A stretch of 31,781 nucleotides of DNA from Limnoraphis robusta CS-951 (GCF_000972705.2 NZ_LATL02000095.1:1-31781); one strand, 5' to 3'; shown: positions 16,501 through 23,393, counted from the first letter of the stretch. Numbers and translations are program-made. The notes: generated by a model from the sequence alone, not told the origin.

Positions 16501-17005
16501 CGGAAATGACTCGATTTTCGGCGGTATTGGCGGTACAATTCCGGGTGATGACTCGAGCGATATTGACTACATCGAAGGTGGAGATGGAAATGATATTATC
16601 TTCGGAAATAAAGACGCAGATACTCTCATCGGAGATGGGGGAGATGATATTATTTTCGCCGGAAAAGATGATGATCTCGTGAGTGGGGGTGAGGGGAATG
16701 ACTTCATCACAGGGGATGAGGGAAATGATACCCTTTTAGGTGGTAATGGACGCGATCGCTTCTTATTTGTTGAAGGTGCAGGAACAGACTTGATCGCTGA
16801 CTATGAAAATGGTCAAGATCTATTTGTTTTGGGTGAAGGTTTAACCTTTGACCAACTGACAATTATTCAAGTTTCAGGTCTGACGCAAATTCAAGTTAGC
16901 AGTACCGATGAAGTTCTCGCAACTTTACCGGGTATTGCGGTGGGTGATATCGGTGAAGAAGATTTTACCTTATTTGAACCCATTGAAACGCCCTTAGACT
17001 CCTAA
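10580..17005 (+). CDS. Giant secreted nuclease / 5'-nucleotidase with beta-propeller and RTX repeats
   Basis: A 2141-residue, strongly acidic protein without a signal peptide. Residues 1-395 are an endonuclease/exonuclease/phosphatase fold of the ExeM/NucH type with INEFD, a GDQNADP motif and SDH. Residues about 396-800 are a 5'-nucleotidase metallophosphatase (HTSD, SSGD, GNHEFD, GGGSH). The nucleotidase C-terminal domain follows at about 800-1090 (NLGNLSTDA, NGGGIR). A choice-of-anchor-I-like beta-propeller spans about 1095-1580, and a putative-Ig (cadherin-like) domain about 1740-1825. Then come an Asp-rich linker with ETPEPPV repeats and GGxGxD calcium-binding RTX repeats at about 1915-2060. 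The RTX end predicts type I secretion. All catalytic motifs of both enzymes look intact, so it probably degrades extracellular DNA and dephosphorylates the nucleotides released, for phosphorus supply. Confidence 0.9.
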   Translation: MRFATFNASLNRDTAGQLITDLTTPDNPQAQDIAEIIQQVNPDVLLINEFDYNANNLNEAINLFQQNYLGVDQNPADSAGTVNYPFFYVAPSNTGVTSNFDLDNNGAIVTTVGADGYGNDALGFGNFPGQFGMVLLSKYPIDTENVRTFQNFLWKDMPENLLPDDPATTEPNDWYSAEELAELPLSSKSHWDVPIEVDGEIIHVLVSHPTPPTFDGEEDRNGRRNHDEIRFWSDYVTPGEGDYIYDDDDEAPTGGLAEGSAFVIMGDQNADPLDGDSTNDAILQLIDNQNIQGSATDINITPDSNGGVVAATDQAGANVGQQGNPAFDTADFGFDPNNPTVDEAPGNLRVDYVLPSTNLQIDDVGVFWPAPGTPGSELVAASDHRLVFADLAFEEESAFTLQILHTSDQEAGIPALNDAPGLSAVMNALEDDFENTIKLSSGDLYISGPFFDASRDIYDTTEDGEPEPAGQPGIADILIQNELGWDAAAVGNHEFDAGDSTFFSLLAPNPNWVNGTGQGIGEGGYPGASFPYLATNLDYTNATLPEGLTVVDSGLPAQPNSLTGSVVVDVNGEQVGVLGVVTPYLPAIANIGGVEMETGDGISAGTPIDQQVAALVANLQPEVQLLTDAGINKIILMTHLQEAEIEQALAEALDSQNIPIDVMIGGGSHRVMTDETTVPPLREDETQQNTPGLILQPYPQIYNSDEDEDQVFYINTGANYRYLSRLVTNFDENGVVTSISEEESGTFATDIAGVNRLYEEEITTLDQVKAVADPELVSIVDGVGEFVNSLDANIFGQTEVFLNGIRGDVRTQETNLGNLSTDAQDYYAEEYLTAGLLGEAFSDFDEIDISFKNGGGIRDIIGVSSIAGGGGELVQGPPAANPNVGKEEGDISQLDLSNSLRFDNSLVVGTVSAAGLYEIAEHMVARVENVAGQFGQISGFKFSYDPTAQGRTSEQPGERIQNLALTDDDGNVKEIIVQEGELVGDPERTFSLVTLEFLAGGGDSYPNVIQNQVPLSTLTQPESLANAELEAGREQDALAEYLAAFFNSENEQDPFSEPDTPQSEDERIQNLAVREDTVLSDDDDTPQPQPLAEVLKLQGSFETGIFDDSASQINVFDLTTQRAFVTNNANVSLDIIDFSNPAEPTLFKQVNVSEFGGVVNSVAVFEGLVVVAVEADVSQENGKIVFLDLEGNIQGEAITVGALPDMLTFTPDGSKILVANEGEPSQDYTNDPEGSISIIDVATREVTSVTFTAFDSQIEQLKQAGVRIFGPNATVSKDLEPEYIAVSSDSTTAYVALQENNAIAVVDIASSTITDILPLGFKDHSLIPLDASDEDGEINISTYENLFGLYQPDAIATYEADGVTYIVTANEGDSRDYDGFSEEDQIENITLDSTAFPNAAELQLPENLGRLEVTTTLGDTDNDGDFDELYAFGGRSFSIWEPTEEGLELVFDSGDQFEQIIAKQFPDFFNTTNDDNAFDDRSDNKGSEPEGVAVGEIDGKTYAFIGLERMGGIMSYDITNPSQPQFLEYINDRDFTGDPEAGTAGDLAPEGMTFVPGENPQLIVSNEVSGTTTSYSITAQNSAPVLVETPDLSLGELENLSNSDNLEGISIAEFVGEISSDTDDDDIGIAIAGVDNTNGTWEYSIDNGTTWISITGVSQENALVLNSTAQIRFIATSITFTGTIERAITFFAWDGTFSESGSFVNVTQTGLTTAFSQISQTASLTVIEQQNIPPVVVDEIPNQTAQVNIGFSLNLAENFQDEDDDPLTFSSPNLPRGLTIDETTGLIIGTPINEGTFNVTVVASDGEAEIETSFELAVSPFVIPVIPPLPDDDDGETPEPPVDDGDDDDGDDDGETPEPPVDDDDDDETPEPPVDDDDDDDDDDDGDDDGETPEPPVPPVDVDVPVRQPNTTTNTIEGDETENELLGTAENEDLFGFQGNDILAALNGDDNIYGGGEDDLIFAGQGDDNCYGDVGNDSIFGGIGGTIPGDDSSDIDYIEGGDGNDIIFGNKDADTLIGDGGDDIIFAGKDDDLVSGGEGNDFITGDEGNDTLLGGNGRDRFLFVEGAGTDLIADYENGQDLFVLGEGLTFDQLTIIQVSGLTQIQVSSTDEVLATLPGIAVGDIGEEDFTLFEPIETPLDS
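16068..16270 (+). repeat. Coding repeat: Asp-rich linker with ETPEPPV units
   Basis: Four imperfect units of GAAACTCCTGAACC(T/C/G)CC alternate with GAT/GAC runs of varying length, encoding Asp tracts between ETPEPPV motifs. Near-identical units and simple-sequence runs make this prone to slippage, so length may vary between strains or be mis-assembled. It separates the catalytic/propeller part from the RTX domain as a flexible spacer. Confidence 0.9.
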
Positions 17006-17110
17006 ATTTCAAAACCCGGTTTCTTAATTTTAAAACCCCGGTTTCCTCAATTTTAAAACCCCGGTTTCCTCAATTTTAAAAACCCGGTTTCTTAAAGAAA
17101 CCGGGTTTTT
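17005..17110 (+). terminator. Four 23-bp tandem repeats ending in a terminator-like palindrome
   Basis: Units at 17005-17025, 17026-17048, 17049-17071 and 17072-17093 share AATTTTAAAACCCCGGTTTC. The last unit (17078-17093) pairs perfectly over 16 bp with 17095-17110 and ends in TTTTT, so it should act as terminator for the giant gene. Further AGAAACCGGGTTTTT copies follow at about 17126-17140. The AAACCCGGTTTCTT core looks like a dispersed cyanobacterial repeat; it is expanded here. Confidence 0.8.
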
Positions 17111-17152
17111 GGAGAAGGTTTTTGGAGAAACCGGGTTTTTGGGTGTCAAGTT

Positions 17153-17177
17153 AAGATATAATGCCATAGTCTATCTT
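17153..17177 (+). promoter_or_regulatory. Candidate nadD promoter within an imperfect palindrome
   Basis: A consensus -10 TATAAT lies at 17157-17162, 23 bp before the ATG of nadD. It sits inside a 25-bp imperfect palindrome with outer arms AAGATA and TATCTT. The -35 region is weak and lies in repeat sequence. The palindrome is a plausible operator for the NrtR-like protein encoded downstream; this is inference from position only. Confidence 0.4.
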
Positions 17178-17185
17178 CTGTGATC

Positions 17186-17752
17186 ATGCAAATCGCTCTG
17201 TTTGGCACTAGCGCCGATCCCCCAACCGCAGGTCATCAAAACATTTTGCGCTGGCTATCTCAACAGTTTGATCAAGTTGTGGTCTGGGCTTCTGACAACC
17301 CGTTTAAGTCTCACCAGACGCCGATAGAACATCGCACAACCATGCTGAAAATTCTCATTGAAGATATTTCTCCTCACCATAACATCGCCCTTCACCAAGA
17401 ACTCAGCAGTCGTCGTACCCTGGAAACGGTACAAGGTGTTAAACAATACTGGCCAGAAGCTGAGTTACATTTAGTCGTGGGTTCCGATTTAATTGGCCAG
17501 ATGCCCAATTGGTATAAAATAGAAGGATTATTGAGTCAAGTTAACCTGTTAGTTGTCCCTCGACCCGGTTATCAACTTGAGGAGGAGAAGATCAAAGCAC
17601 TCCAACAACTCGGGGGAAATGTGGCGATCGCTTCGATCACAGGCTTACCTGTTTCTTCGTCAAACTATCGCCAAAACGGAGATCCCGAAACGTTAACTCC
17701 TGCAATTCAAGCCTATATCGAACACAATCATTTGTATCAGTCTCCCCAATAA
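17186..17752 (+). CDS. nadD: Nicotinate-nucleotide adenylyltransferase
   Basis: The 188-residue enzyme makes deamido-NAD from nicotinate mononucleotide and ATP in the cytoplasm. The nucleotidyltransferase motif is LFGTSADPPTAGH near the start (family form GxFDPxHxGH, with the first His replaced by Thr). VGSDLIGQMPNWY matches the NadD substrate loop, and LPVSSSNYR is the C-terminal ISSTxIR-like motif. ATG 17186 is preferred to the in-frame GTG at 17180, since the conserved first strand starts at this Met. It is followed on the same strand by an NrtR-like regulator gene, a known pairing with NAD genes. The divergence at TAGH deserves note but the rest is standard. Confidence 0.85.
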   Translation: MQIALFGTSADPPTAGHQNILRWLSQQFDQVVVWASDNPFKSHQTPIEHRTTMLKILIEDISPHHNIALHQELSSRRTLETVQGVKQYWPEAELHLVVGSDLIGQMPNWYKIEGLLSQVNLLVVPRPGYQLEEEKIKALQQLGGNVAIASITGLPVSSSNYRQNGDPETLTPAIQAYIEHNHLYQSPQ

Positions 17753-17849
17753 GATTTCAAACAACCCCAGTTCACCCAGTTCTAGGGTACAGTTAAAATT
17801 GGCATCAGGGATTCTTAATTGTTGAAAAATCAGTAACTTAAACAGCTAG

Positions 17850-18584
17850 ATGGCCGGACGCAGCCAAAAAAAAACTACCCCTCATCCTCTAGAAGACTTC
17901 AAAGTTGGAGTCGATAACATTATTTTTTCTGTCGATACCACTCAAAACCGTCTGTTGGTCTTATTGGTAATGCGACAAGAAGACCCCTTTCGCGATCGCT
18001 GGAGTCTACCGGGAACCCTAGTCCGCCAAGGAGAATCTTTAGAAGATGCTGCCTATCGGATTTTATCGGAGAAAATTCGCGTTAATAATCTATACTTAGA
18101 ACAATTGTATACCTTTGGCGGACCTGATCGTGATCCCCGTGAAAGTCCTAATAGTTATCATGTTCGTTATTTATCTGTGAGTTACTTTGCTTTAGTTCGG
18201 TTTGAAGAAGCAGAATTAATTGCAGATGGAGTAACAGGAATTGCTTGGTATCCTCTCGAACAAGTTCCTCAACTAGCTTTTGATCATAATCACATTTTGA
18301 AATACGGTTATCAACGTCTACGCAATAAACTTGAATATAGTCCCGTTGCTTTTGATGTACTCCCCGAATTCTTTACATTAGGAGATTTGTACCAACTTTA
18401 TACGACTGTTTTAGGTGAAGGCTTTTCTGATTATTCCAACTTTCGCGCCCGTTTACTCAAATTAGGATTTCTCTGCGATACGGGGAAAAAAACATCACGA
18501 GGGGCGGGAAGACCCGCAAGTTTATATCGGTTTGATGCCGAAGCATTTGCACCGTTTAAAGATAAACCGTTAGTCTTTGTTTAA
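17850..18584 (+). CDS. NrtR-like Nudix/winged-helix regulator of NAD metabolism
   Basis: A 244-residue protein with an N-terminal Nudix fold (about 18-155) and a C-terminal winged helix (about 165-235, ending GRPASLYRFD). This is the architecture of NrtR, an ADP-ribose-responsive repressor of NAD biosynthesis genes. The Nudix box reads G-x5-E-x7-R-I-L-S-E-K-I-R, so the REUxEExGU core is degraded. That argues for ligand sensing rather than hydrolysis, as in many NrtR proteins. It starts 97 nt after nadD on the same strand; the ATG at 17850 has no strong Shine-Dalgarno. A catalytically active ADP-ribose pyrophosphatase is a less likely alternative. Confidence 0.8.
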   Translation: MAGRSQKKTTPHPLEDFKVGVDNIIFSVDTTQNRLLVLLVMRQEDPFRDRWSLPGTLVRQGESLEDAAYRILSEKIRVNNLYLEQLYTFGGPDRDPRESPNSYHVRYLSVSYFALVRFEEAELIADGVTGIAWYPLEQVPQLAFDHNHILKYGYQRLRNKLEYSPVAFDVLPEFFTLGDLYQLYTTVLGEGFSDYSNFRARLLKLGFLCDTGKKTSRGAGRPASLYRFDAEAFAPFKDKPLVFV

Positions 18585-18666
18585 AATGGGAATTGTTTCA
18601 TCCTGAAGGCTTAAAATCAATGATTTGAGAGTAGAAAATCCCCTGAACAATCCTATAAAAATTATT

Positions 18667-18699
18667 AACCCAAACACAATTAGCTTTTGGGTTTGGGTT
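18667..18699 (-). terminator. Terminator-like hairpin overlapping the end of the small membrane protein gene
   Basis: AACCCAAAC (18667-18675) and GTTTGGGTT (18691-18699) form a 9-bp perfect stem. On the minus strand it includes the stop codon and is followed by AATAATTTTT. It lies between two convergent genes. Confidence 0.5.
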
Positions 18700-18835
18700 G
18701 TTCTTCAATGGTCGTCACTCTTTTGCGATTTACTTCTTGCCATTCTTCTTTGGGTTTCTGTGGGGGTTTGCCTTTTCCTTCCTCACTCCAAATCAAATAA
18801 AGAGCAATTCCTAGAAAAATAACGATAATTTCCAT
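18680..18835 (-). CDS. Small single-pass membrane protein, 51 residues
   Basis: The protein starts MEIIVIFLGIALYLIW, a single membrane helix, then a charged Lys/Pro/Glu-rich cytoplasmic tail ending QPKPKS. The frame is open to 18868, but ATG 18835 begins exactly at the hydrophobic segment, with AGGAG 11 nt upstream. It is convergent with the NrtR-like gene. No family recognised; short cyanobacterial membrane proteins of this kind are common and mostly unstudied. Confidence 0.55.
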   Translation of the reverse strand: MEIIVIFLGIALYLIWSEEGKGKPPQKPKEEWQEVNRKRVTTIEEQPKPKS

Positions 18836-19765
18836 TGTGCCACTATCTCCTATTTTAATCAAGCACATGAATGTGTAAGGCGAATAGAATGACCTTCTCC
18901 CCTAGACATAGGCTGTCCTTCAGTAAAGGGGCGTCAATCTAATCGTTTTATGGTAAATGTTGGGTATTCTACAGATTGCTCTGTATGAACTTCCGGAAAA
19001 AATCAAGAAGTTTTGTGACATCCCCAAATAATTCCTTACAGGCTACTACAACTCCCCCGTCAATGACACTCTATCCCGGAGAAGATCTTTAATGATTTCT
19101 TCCTAGAGTATCCCCCAATCGTTAAAGTCTGAAATAGAGTTAGCTTAATTCCCCTAAATGACACTGCTGTTAACATCATATCTCAATTTTTTAGAATGCC
19201 TAGTTGTCCGTAAAAATGCTGAAATGGGCCATTGTAGCCTTAGTGAACTCGCCTAACCTCCGTCACAACCTAGATAGAGGGGAAGACTGAAATGAGGTAT
19301 CAAATACCGGATGGAAGTTCAACCCTATCTCACTCTTTATAAGTTGATTTTTGCAGCAATTTAACACCCAATAATCAATAGGTGATTATGTCTATTTTTA
19401 GAGGAAGTCGAGTATACACCCTGACTTTTATAGCAGGTCGCGCTGGCTTGTTTACAAGGGTCAAGCCTTGAATGTTACCACCAAGACACAAAGACACAAA
19501 GAAGTTGTAAAGATTAACCTGCTCATTTCTATAATAAATTTTTGCAACAAGATATTTTGACTCCAATCAAAACTCAAGTTATAGCGGTTTTGAATTGAAT
19601 CAGGTACAGTGAGGACTAAAAACCCGGTAACTTTTACGCTCACCGGGTTTTTGGGGTATACAGTTATGGCGATCGCACACAAGACTTAAATCCTGTAGGG
19701 GAACCCTTGAAGGGCGCCCTCCAATCAAAAACTTTTTAAGGGGGAAATTAGCCCTAAATCAAGGC
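18836..19765. other. 930-bp intergenic region; no protein gene seen
   Basis: Only short chance frames occur. Visible items are ACACAAAG-type short repeats at about 19483-19502, isolated TATAGC motifs at about 19430 and 19579 like the ends of the 106-bp repeat family, and the hairpin at 19618-19652. I could not match any part to a known cyanobacterial RNA. A small RNA or decayed gene cannot be excluded. Confidence 0.6.
19618..19652 (-). terminator. Hairpin with ACCCGGT stem, likely terminator of the ferrochelatase-like gene
   Basis: AAAAACCCGGT (19618-19628) pairs perfectly with ACCGGGTTTTT (19642-19652) around 13 nt. Read leftward it ends in a T-tract about 115 nt past the stop of the ferrochelatase-like gene. 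The arms resemble the AAACCCGGTTT repeat at 17005-17110. Confidence 0.6.
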
Positions 19766-20956
19766 TTAATGATGATGGTGATGATCACCATGACTGTGAT
19801 CATGATGATGATGATGATCGCCGTGACTGTGACTGTGAACTTCTTTTGCTTGAACCGACGCCAACTGTAGATTAACCGCTAAAGCTGTTTCATTTAATAA
19901 GGCTTCAATCTGCGGATTTGCCCATTCTGCTGCCATTTTCATAAACTCAGGATGATCGTTAGCGCAAGGCATTTGTACATAGGTAATCTCGGGATGTTTG
20001 CGTCGTAATGATTCGATAATATGTTCGACATCTAACAGTGTTTCATGGTTTTCTGTGGCAAATCCAATCGGCATAAAGACAACGGATGTCGCCCCTAATT
20101 CAATCAGGTTTTGGGCGGCTAATTTAACGTTGGGTTGTGTCCACTCAATTAACGGTGTGTCATGGTTTAACCAACCAATGGAAATCAACGGATAACGATG
20201 AATTAAACGTTCCCGAATCAGTTCATACATCGCTTGACTTTCATCAATTCCTGATGTGAATCCTTTGGCTTTGTGAGGACAGCCATGATTCATTAAAATA
20301 ATAGCTGTTTGGGAGGGTAAATGGGCAACGGCTAACTCTTTTTGAATCTTTTCTTCGACCATTCCCGCCATTAAATCTAAATAGGCAGGTTCGTTATAAA
20401 ACGATGGAATATAACGTTGACCTTTCACCCAATGTTCGCTACCATCTGCTAAGTTTGTTAAGGCTTTATTCACCTGTTCGACAGCGATTCCACTGGTAAA
20501 AATTGAATCAACGACTAACAACGGATAGATGAGAATTTTATCAAATCCTTCTGCTTTGATCTGGGCTAAAACCTGTTCAGGGAGGAAAGGCGCACAGAAG
20601 TTATAGGCTTTGAAAACTTTGACTTTATCGCCCCATTTGTGTTGAAGTTCATGTTCAATTCCCGCCCGTTGCTGTTCAAAAATCGCATTGTGAGGGGAGA
20701 TGAAATTACCATGTTGATGACTCCATTCATGCAAGTCAAACACGGCTAATAGTTTGGCTAAAGGCGGATAAATCCAAGTCGGAACCGGGGCAAATTTTGC
20801 GGTTAACAAGTTTAACGCTTGTTCGTTATAATTGGCAAAATCTTCATAACTTTCAACTTCACCATATCCCATCAATAAGACAGCGACTCGATCTTGAGGC
20901 GTTTGACTCTCGGATACAGAAAGATTTTCTTGGGTTCTTTCGGGAGTTGCGACCAC
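19766..20956 (-). CDS. Ferrochelatase-superfamily protein with His-rich tail
   Basis: A 396-residue protein. Two HemH-like catalytic regions are visible: IILMNHGCPHK (the active-site His) at about 220 and MPIGFATENHETLLDVE (the active-site Glu region) at about 295. The first strand is VAVLLMGYGEVESY instead of the usual VLLxNLGTP. The last 23 residues are a His/Ser/Gly/Asp tail (HSHSHGDHHHHHDHSHGD and more), which probably binds metal, as in CbiX-type and other chelatases and metallochaperones. GTG 20956 has GAGG 8 nt upstream. It could be the protohaem enzyme or a paralogue for another metal or tetrapyrrole; the altered N-terminus and tail favour a specialised member. Confidence 0.75.
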   Translation of the reverse strand: MVATPERTQENLSVSESQTPQDRVAVLLMGYGEVESYEDFANYNEQALNLLTAKFAPVPTWIYPPLAKLLAVFDLHEWSHQHGNFISPHNAIFEQQRAGIEHELQHKWGDKVKVFKAYNFCAPFLPEQVLAQIKAEGFDKILIYPLLVVDSIFTSGIAVEQVNKALTNLADGSEHWVKGQRYIPSFYNEPAYLDLMAGMVEEKIQKELAVAHLPSQTAIILMNHGCPHKAKGFTSGIDESQAMYELIRERLIHRYPLISIGWLNHDTPLIEWTQPNVKLAAQNLIELGATSVVFMPIGFATENHETLLDVEHIIESLRRKHPEITYVQMPCANDHPEFMKMAAEWANPQIEALLNETALAVNLQLASVQAKEVHSHSHGDHHHHHDHSHGDHHHHH

Positions 20957-21101
20957 TTTGTTATCCTCAAAAATAGTTGTTATTTACAGGTGGGAGTGTC
21001 TGGGACTTCTCAATCCTTTTCACTCGCCTTTCTAGCTTAACATCCCCCTCGGGGGGATAACTCGATCTACAGTATAAAAGAAGTTGAACCGAATTTGGGT
21101 T

Positions 21102-21692
21102 ATGGCGGTTGTCATTATTGCTGGTATTCACGATCAGACGTTAACAAAATCCTTTGTCAGTCAGCTTTTCAGCGATAGTTTGAGTCGTTGTCAGTCGGGG
21201 AATTTGTTGATTTTTCCGACCCAAGATTACCCGGCTTATTCGGGACTTGACATTTTTAGCTATTTATGCAGTCAATCTCAAGCGATTTCTAACCAGAGTT
21301 TTGAGGCCAATTCAGTTAAATTACCGCTAGTCTTCATTTGTTTTAGTGCGGGGGTTGTGGGTGCGATCGCGGCGGCTTGGATGTGGCAGGCGGCGGGGGG
21401 TGAAGTCAAAGCCTTGATCGCCTTAGACGGTTGGGGGATGCCTCTAGGGGGGAATTTTCCCGTTTATCGCATCAGCCATGATCATTTTACCCATTGGAGT
21501 TCAGGGTTGTTAGGCGCCGGAGTTGAAAGCTTTTATGCTGATCCACCTGTGGAACATTTACACCTGTGGAGTTCCCCAGAAGCAACTAGAGGATGGTGGC
21601 TGCATCAAACTTCAACGGGCGTTAATACCGCATCTCCAACAACTGCAAAAACTGTTTTATCTTATTGGTTAAAGATTCACGGAGAAGATTAG
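21102..21692 (+). CDS. Alpha/beta-hydrolase-like conserved protein
   Basis: A 196-residue protein beginning MAVVIIAGIHDQTLTKSFV. VFICFSAGVVGAIAAAW has the nucleophile-elbow layout (x-F-S-A-G). DGWGMPLGG and the His-rich segment HDHFTHWSS follow, but a canonical acid-His triad is not obvious. ATG 21102 is preferred to the in-frame TTG 21084; TATAAA at 21073-21078 would give a very short leader. It abuts the TrpF-like gene (TAG then ATG), so the two are cotranscribed. Function unknown; the hydrolase call is from fold pattern only. Confidence 0.6.
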   Translation: MAVVIIAGIHDQTLTKSFVSQLFSDSLSRCQSGNLLIFPTQDYPAYSGLDIFSYLCSQSQAISNQSFEANSVKLPLVFICFSAGVVGAIAAAWMWQAAGGEVKALIALDGWGMPLGGNFPVYRISHDHFTHWSSGLLGAGVESFYADPPVEHLHLWSSPEATRGWWLHQTSTGVNTASPTTAKTVLSYWLKIHGED

Positions 21693-22349
21693 ATGGAACC
21701 GACACCAAAACCGAGGGTAAAAATTTGTTGTATTAGTCGTGTTGTCGAAGCAAAAATGGCTGTGAAAGCGGGGGCATCGGCGTTAGGATTAGTTTCAGCA
21801 ATGCCGTCTGGGCCTGGGGTAATTTCTGAGGAATTAATCGCGGAAATTGCAACAATAATCCCGCCAGGAGTGGCTTCATTTCTGTTAACCAGTCAACAGG
21901 ATACGCTATCGATTATTAATCAGCAAAAACGCTGTCGGGTGAATACCATTCAACTTTGTGATTCTCTTTCAATTGAGAGTTATCCAATATTACGAGAAGC
22001 CATGCCCGGAGTGGCATTGGTACAGGTGATTCATGTAACCGGAGAAGCGTCTATTGAGGAGGCGGTGAGGGTTGCGCCGCAAGTTAACGCAATTTTACTC
22101 GATTCGGGGAACCCAACGTTAAGCGTCAAACAGTTGGGGGGAACGGGACGGGTGCATGATTGGCAGATTAGCCGGAAAATTCGGGAATTGGTGAATGTTC
22201 CTGTATTTTTAGCTGGGGGGTTGAATGCTGATAATGTGTCAGCAGCAGTTCAAACGGTGGCACCCTTTGGGCTGGATGTGTGTAATGGTGTCAGAACAGA
22301 GGGTCAATTAGATGAGCATAAACTGGCTCAGTTTTTTAGTCAAATTTAA
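21693..22349 (+). CDS. TrpF-like phosphoribosylanthranilate isomerase family protein
   Basis: A 218-residue (beta/alpha)8-barrel protein. VKICCISR near the N-terminus matches TrpF KICGIT with the catalytic Cys kept and Gly replaced by Cys. NAILLDSG carries the catalytic Asp, GGTGRVHDW the phosphate loop, and VFLAGGLNADNV plus GLDVCNGVRT the C-terminal phosphate site. The segment that is SxRxV in TrpF reads SGPGVIS here, lacking the Arg that contacts the anthranilate carboxylate. It may therefore be a paralogue with another substrate rather than the tryptophan enzyme. It starts directly after the stop of the hydrolase-like gene. Confidence 0.75.
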   Translation: MEPTPKPRVKICCISRVVEAKMAVKAGASALGLVSAMPSGPGVISEELIAEIATIIPPGVASFLLTSQQDTLSIINQQKRCRVNTIQLCDSLSIESYPILREAMPGVALVQVIHVTGEASIEEAVRVAPQVNAILLDSGNPTLSVKQLGGTGRVHDWQISRKIRELVNVPVFLAGGLNADNVSAAVQTVAPFGLDVCNGVRTEGQLDEHKLAQFFSQI

Positions 22350-22371
22350 AAATTGCTAGAAATCTTAGAGG

Positions 22372-22477
22372 TATAGCAGTCGAAGCCTTTGATTAGGACA
22401 GTGTTTTTCTGTCAAATCCTTTTATGATAAAGGTTTCAATTCTGTCTCCTGTCTCCTGTCTCCTGACTTCTGCTATA
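22372..22477. repeat. 106-bp MITE-like repeat, diverged copy
   Basis: It starts TATAGCAGT and ends CTGCTATA, exactly 106 bp like the two identical copies at 26543 and 31167. Shared blocks include TTAGGACA, AATCCTTT and a threefold 7-mer (here CTGTCTC). The middle is diverged. It fills most of the gap between the TrpF-like and hydrolase genes. Confidence 0.7.
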
Positions 22478-22526
22478 TATTATACTTTAGAGAAAAAACT
22501 TAAACAAGTTAGACGGGTGGACTCAA

Positions 22527-23393
22527 ATGCAGTTAGATCTAAAAAGTTCCTATATTGATATCAACGGTGTTCAACATTATTATGAATGGATCAAAACGCC
22601 GAGTCAGGAACAGAGAAAGCCTGTGATGGTGTTTCTGCATGGGTGGGGCGGTTCGGGTCGCTATTGGACAAGTACAGCCCAAGCGTTATCGGATGAATTT
22701 GATTGTTTGATTTATGATTTACGCGGTTTTGGTCGTTCAAAAGCACGGGGAATTGAGGAGTTGGATTTTCCGCCTTTGAGTTATGAATTAGTCGATTATG
22801 CTCACGAACTTAAGGGGTTATTGGATGCACTCAGTTTAGACAAAGTTTATTTGAATGCTCACTCAATGGGCGGATCAATTGCGGCTTTATTTCTCAATCT
22901 TTATCCCGAACGAGTCGAACGAGCGATTTTAACCTGTAGCGGGATTTTTGAATATGATGAAAAGACATTTACCACGTTTCATAAGTTTAGTCGATATGTG
23001 GTTTTATTTCGACCCAAATGGTTAGCTAAGATTCCGTTTGTTGATAAAGTTTTTATGGCGCGATTTTTACGTCGTTCTTTACCGACACCCATCAGTCAAG
23101 CTTTTTTAGAAGATTTTTTGCTAGCAGATTTTGACGCGGCTTATGGTACGGTGTTGACGTCGGTGAGTAAAGAGGCGACCGAGTGGCTTCCTCAACAATT
23201 TGCACAGTTTACCGTACCGACGTTATTAGTAGCTGGAGAATATGATCAGATTATTCCCGCAGAAATGGGACGACAAGCGGCGGCATTGAATGATCAGATT
23301 GAACTTGCTATCTTAGAAAATACAGCGCATTTTCCCATGTTGGAAGATGCACCAACATACCTCGAACGGGTGCGGGAGTTTCTCAACCGATAA
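22527..23393 (+). CDS. Alpha/beta-fold hydrolase
   Basis: A 288-residue serine hydrolase-type protein. The oxyanion region is FLHGWGGSGRYW, the nucleophile elbow NAHSMGGS (Ser about 119, with Ala in the first Gly place), the acid GEYDQIIP and the His ENTAHFPMLED. This is a complete triad in the right order. A cap region of about 70 residues follows the elbow. Substrate cannot be read from sequence; epoxide hydrolase-, haloperoxidase- or carboxylesterase-like members share this pattern. A 106-bp repeat separates it from the gene before. Confidence 0.85.
   Translation: MQLDLKSSYIDINGVQHYYEWIKTPSQEQRKPVMVFLHGWGGSGRYWTSTAQALSDEFDCLIYDLRGFGRSKARGIEELDFPPLSYELVDYAHELKGLLDALSLDKVYLNAHSMGGSIAALFLNLYPERVERAILTCSGIFEYDEKTFTTFHKFSRYVVLFRPKWLAKIPFVDKVFMARFLRRSLPTPISQAFLEDFLLADFDAAYGTVLTSVSKEATEWLPQQFAQFTVPTLLVAGEYDQIIPAEMGRQAAALNDQIELAILENTAHFPMLEDAPTYLERVREFLNR

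Noticed and set aside
18625..18822. 65-codon plus-strand frame downstream of the NrtR-like gene
   Set aside because: It is opposite the small membrane protein gene, which has a better start and a typical membrane-anchor sequence.
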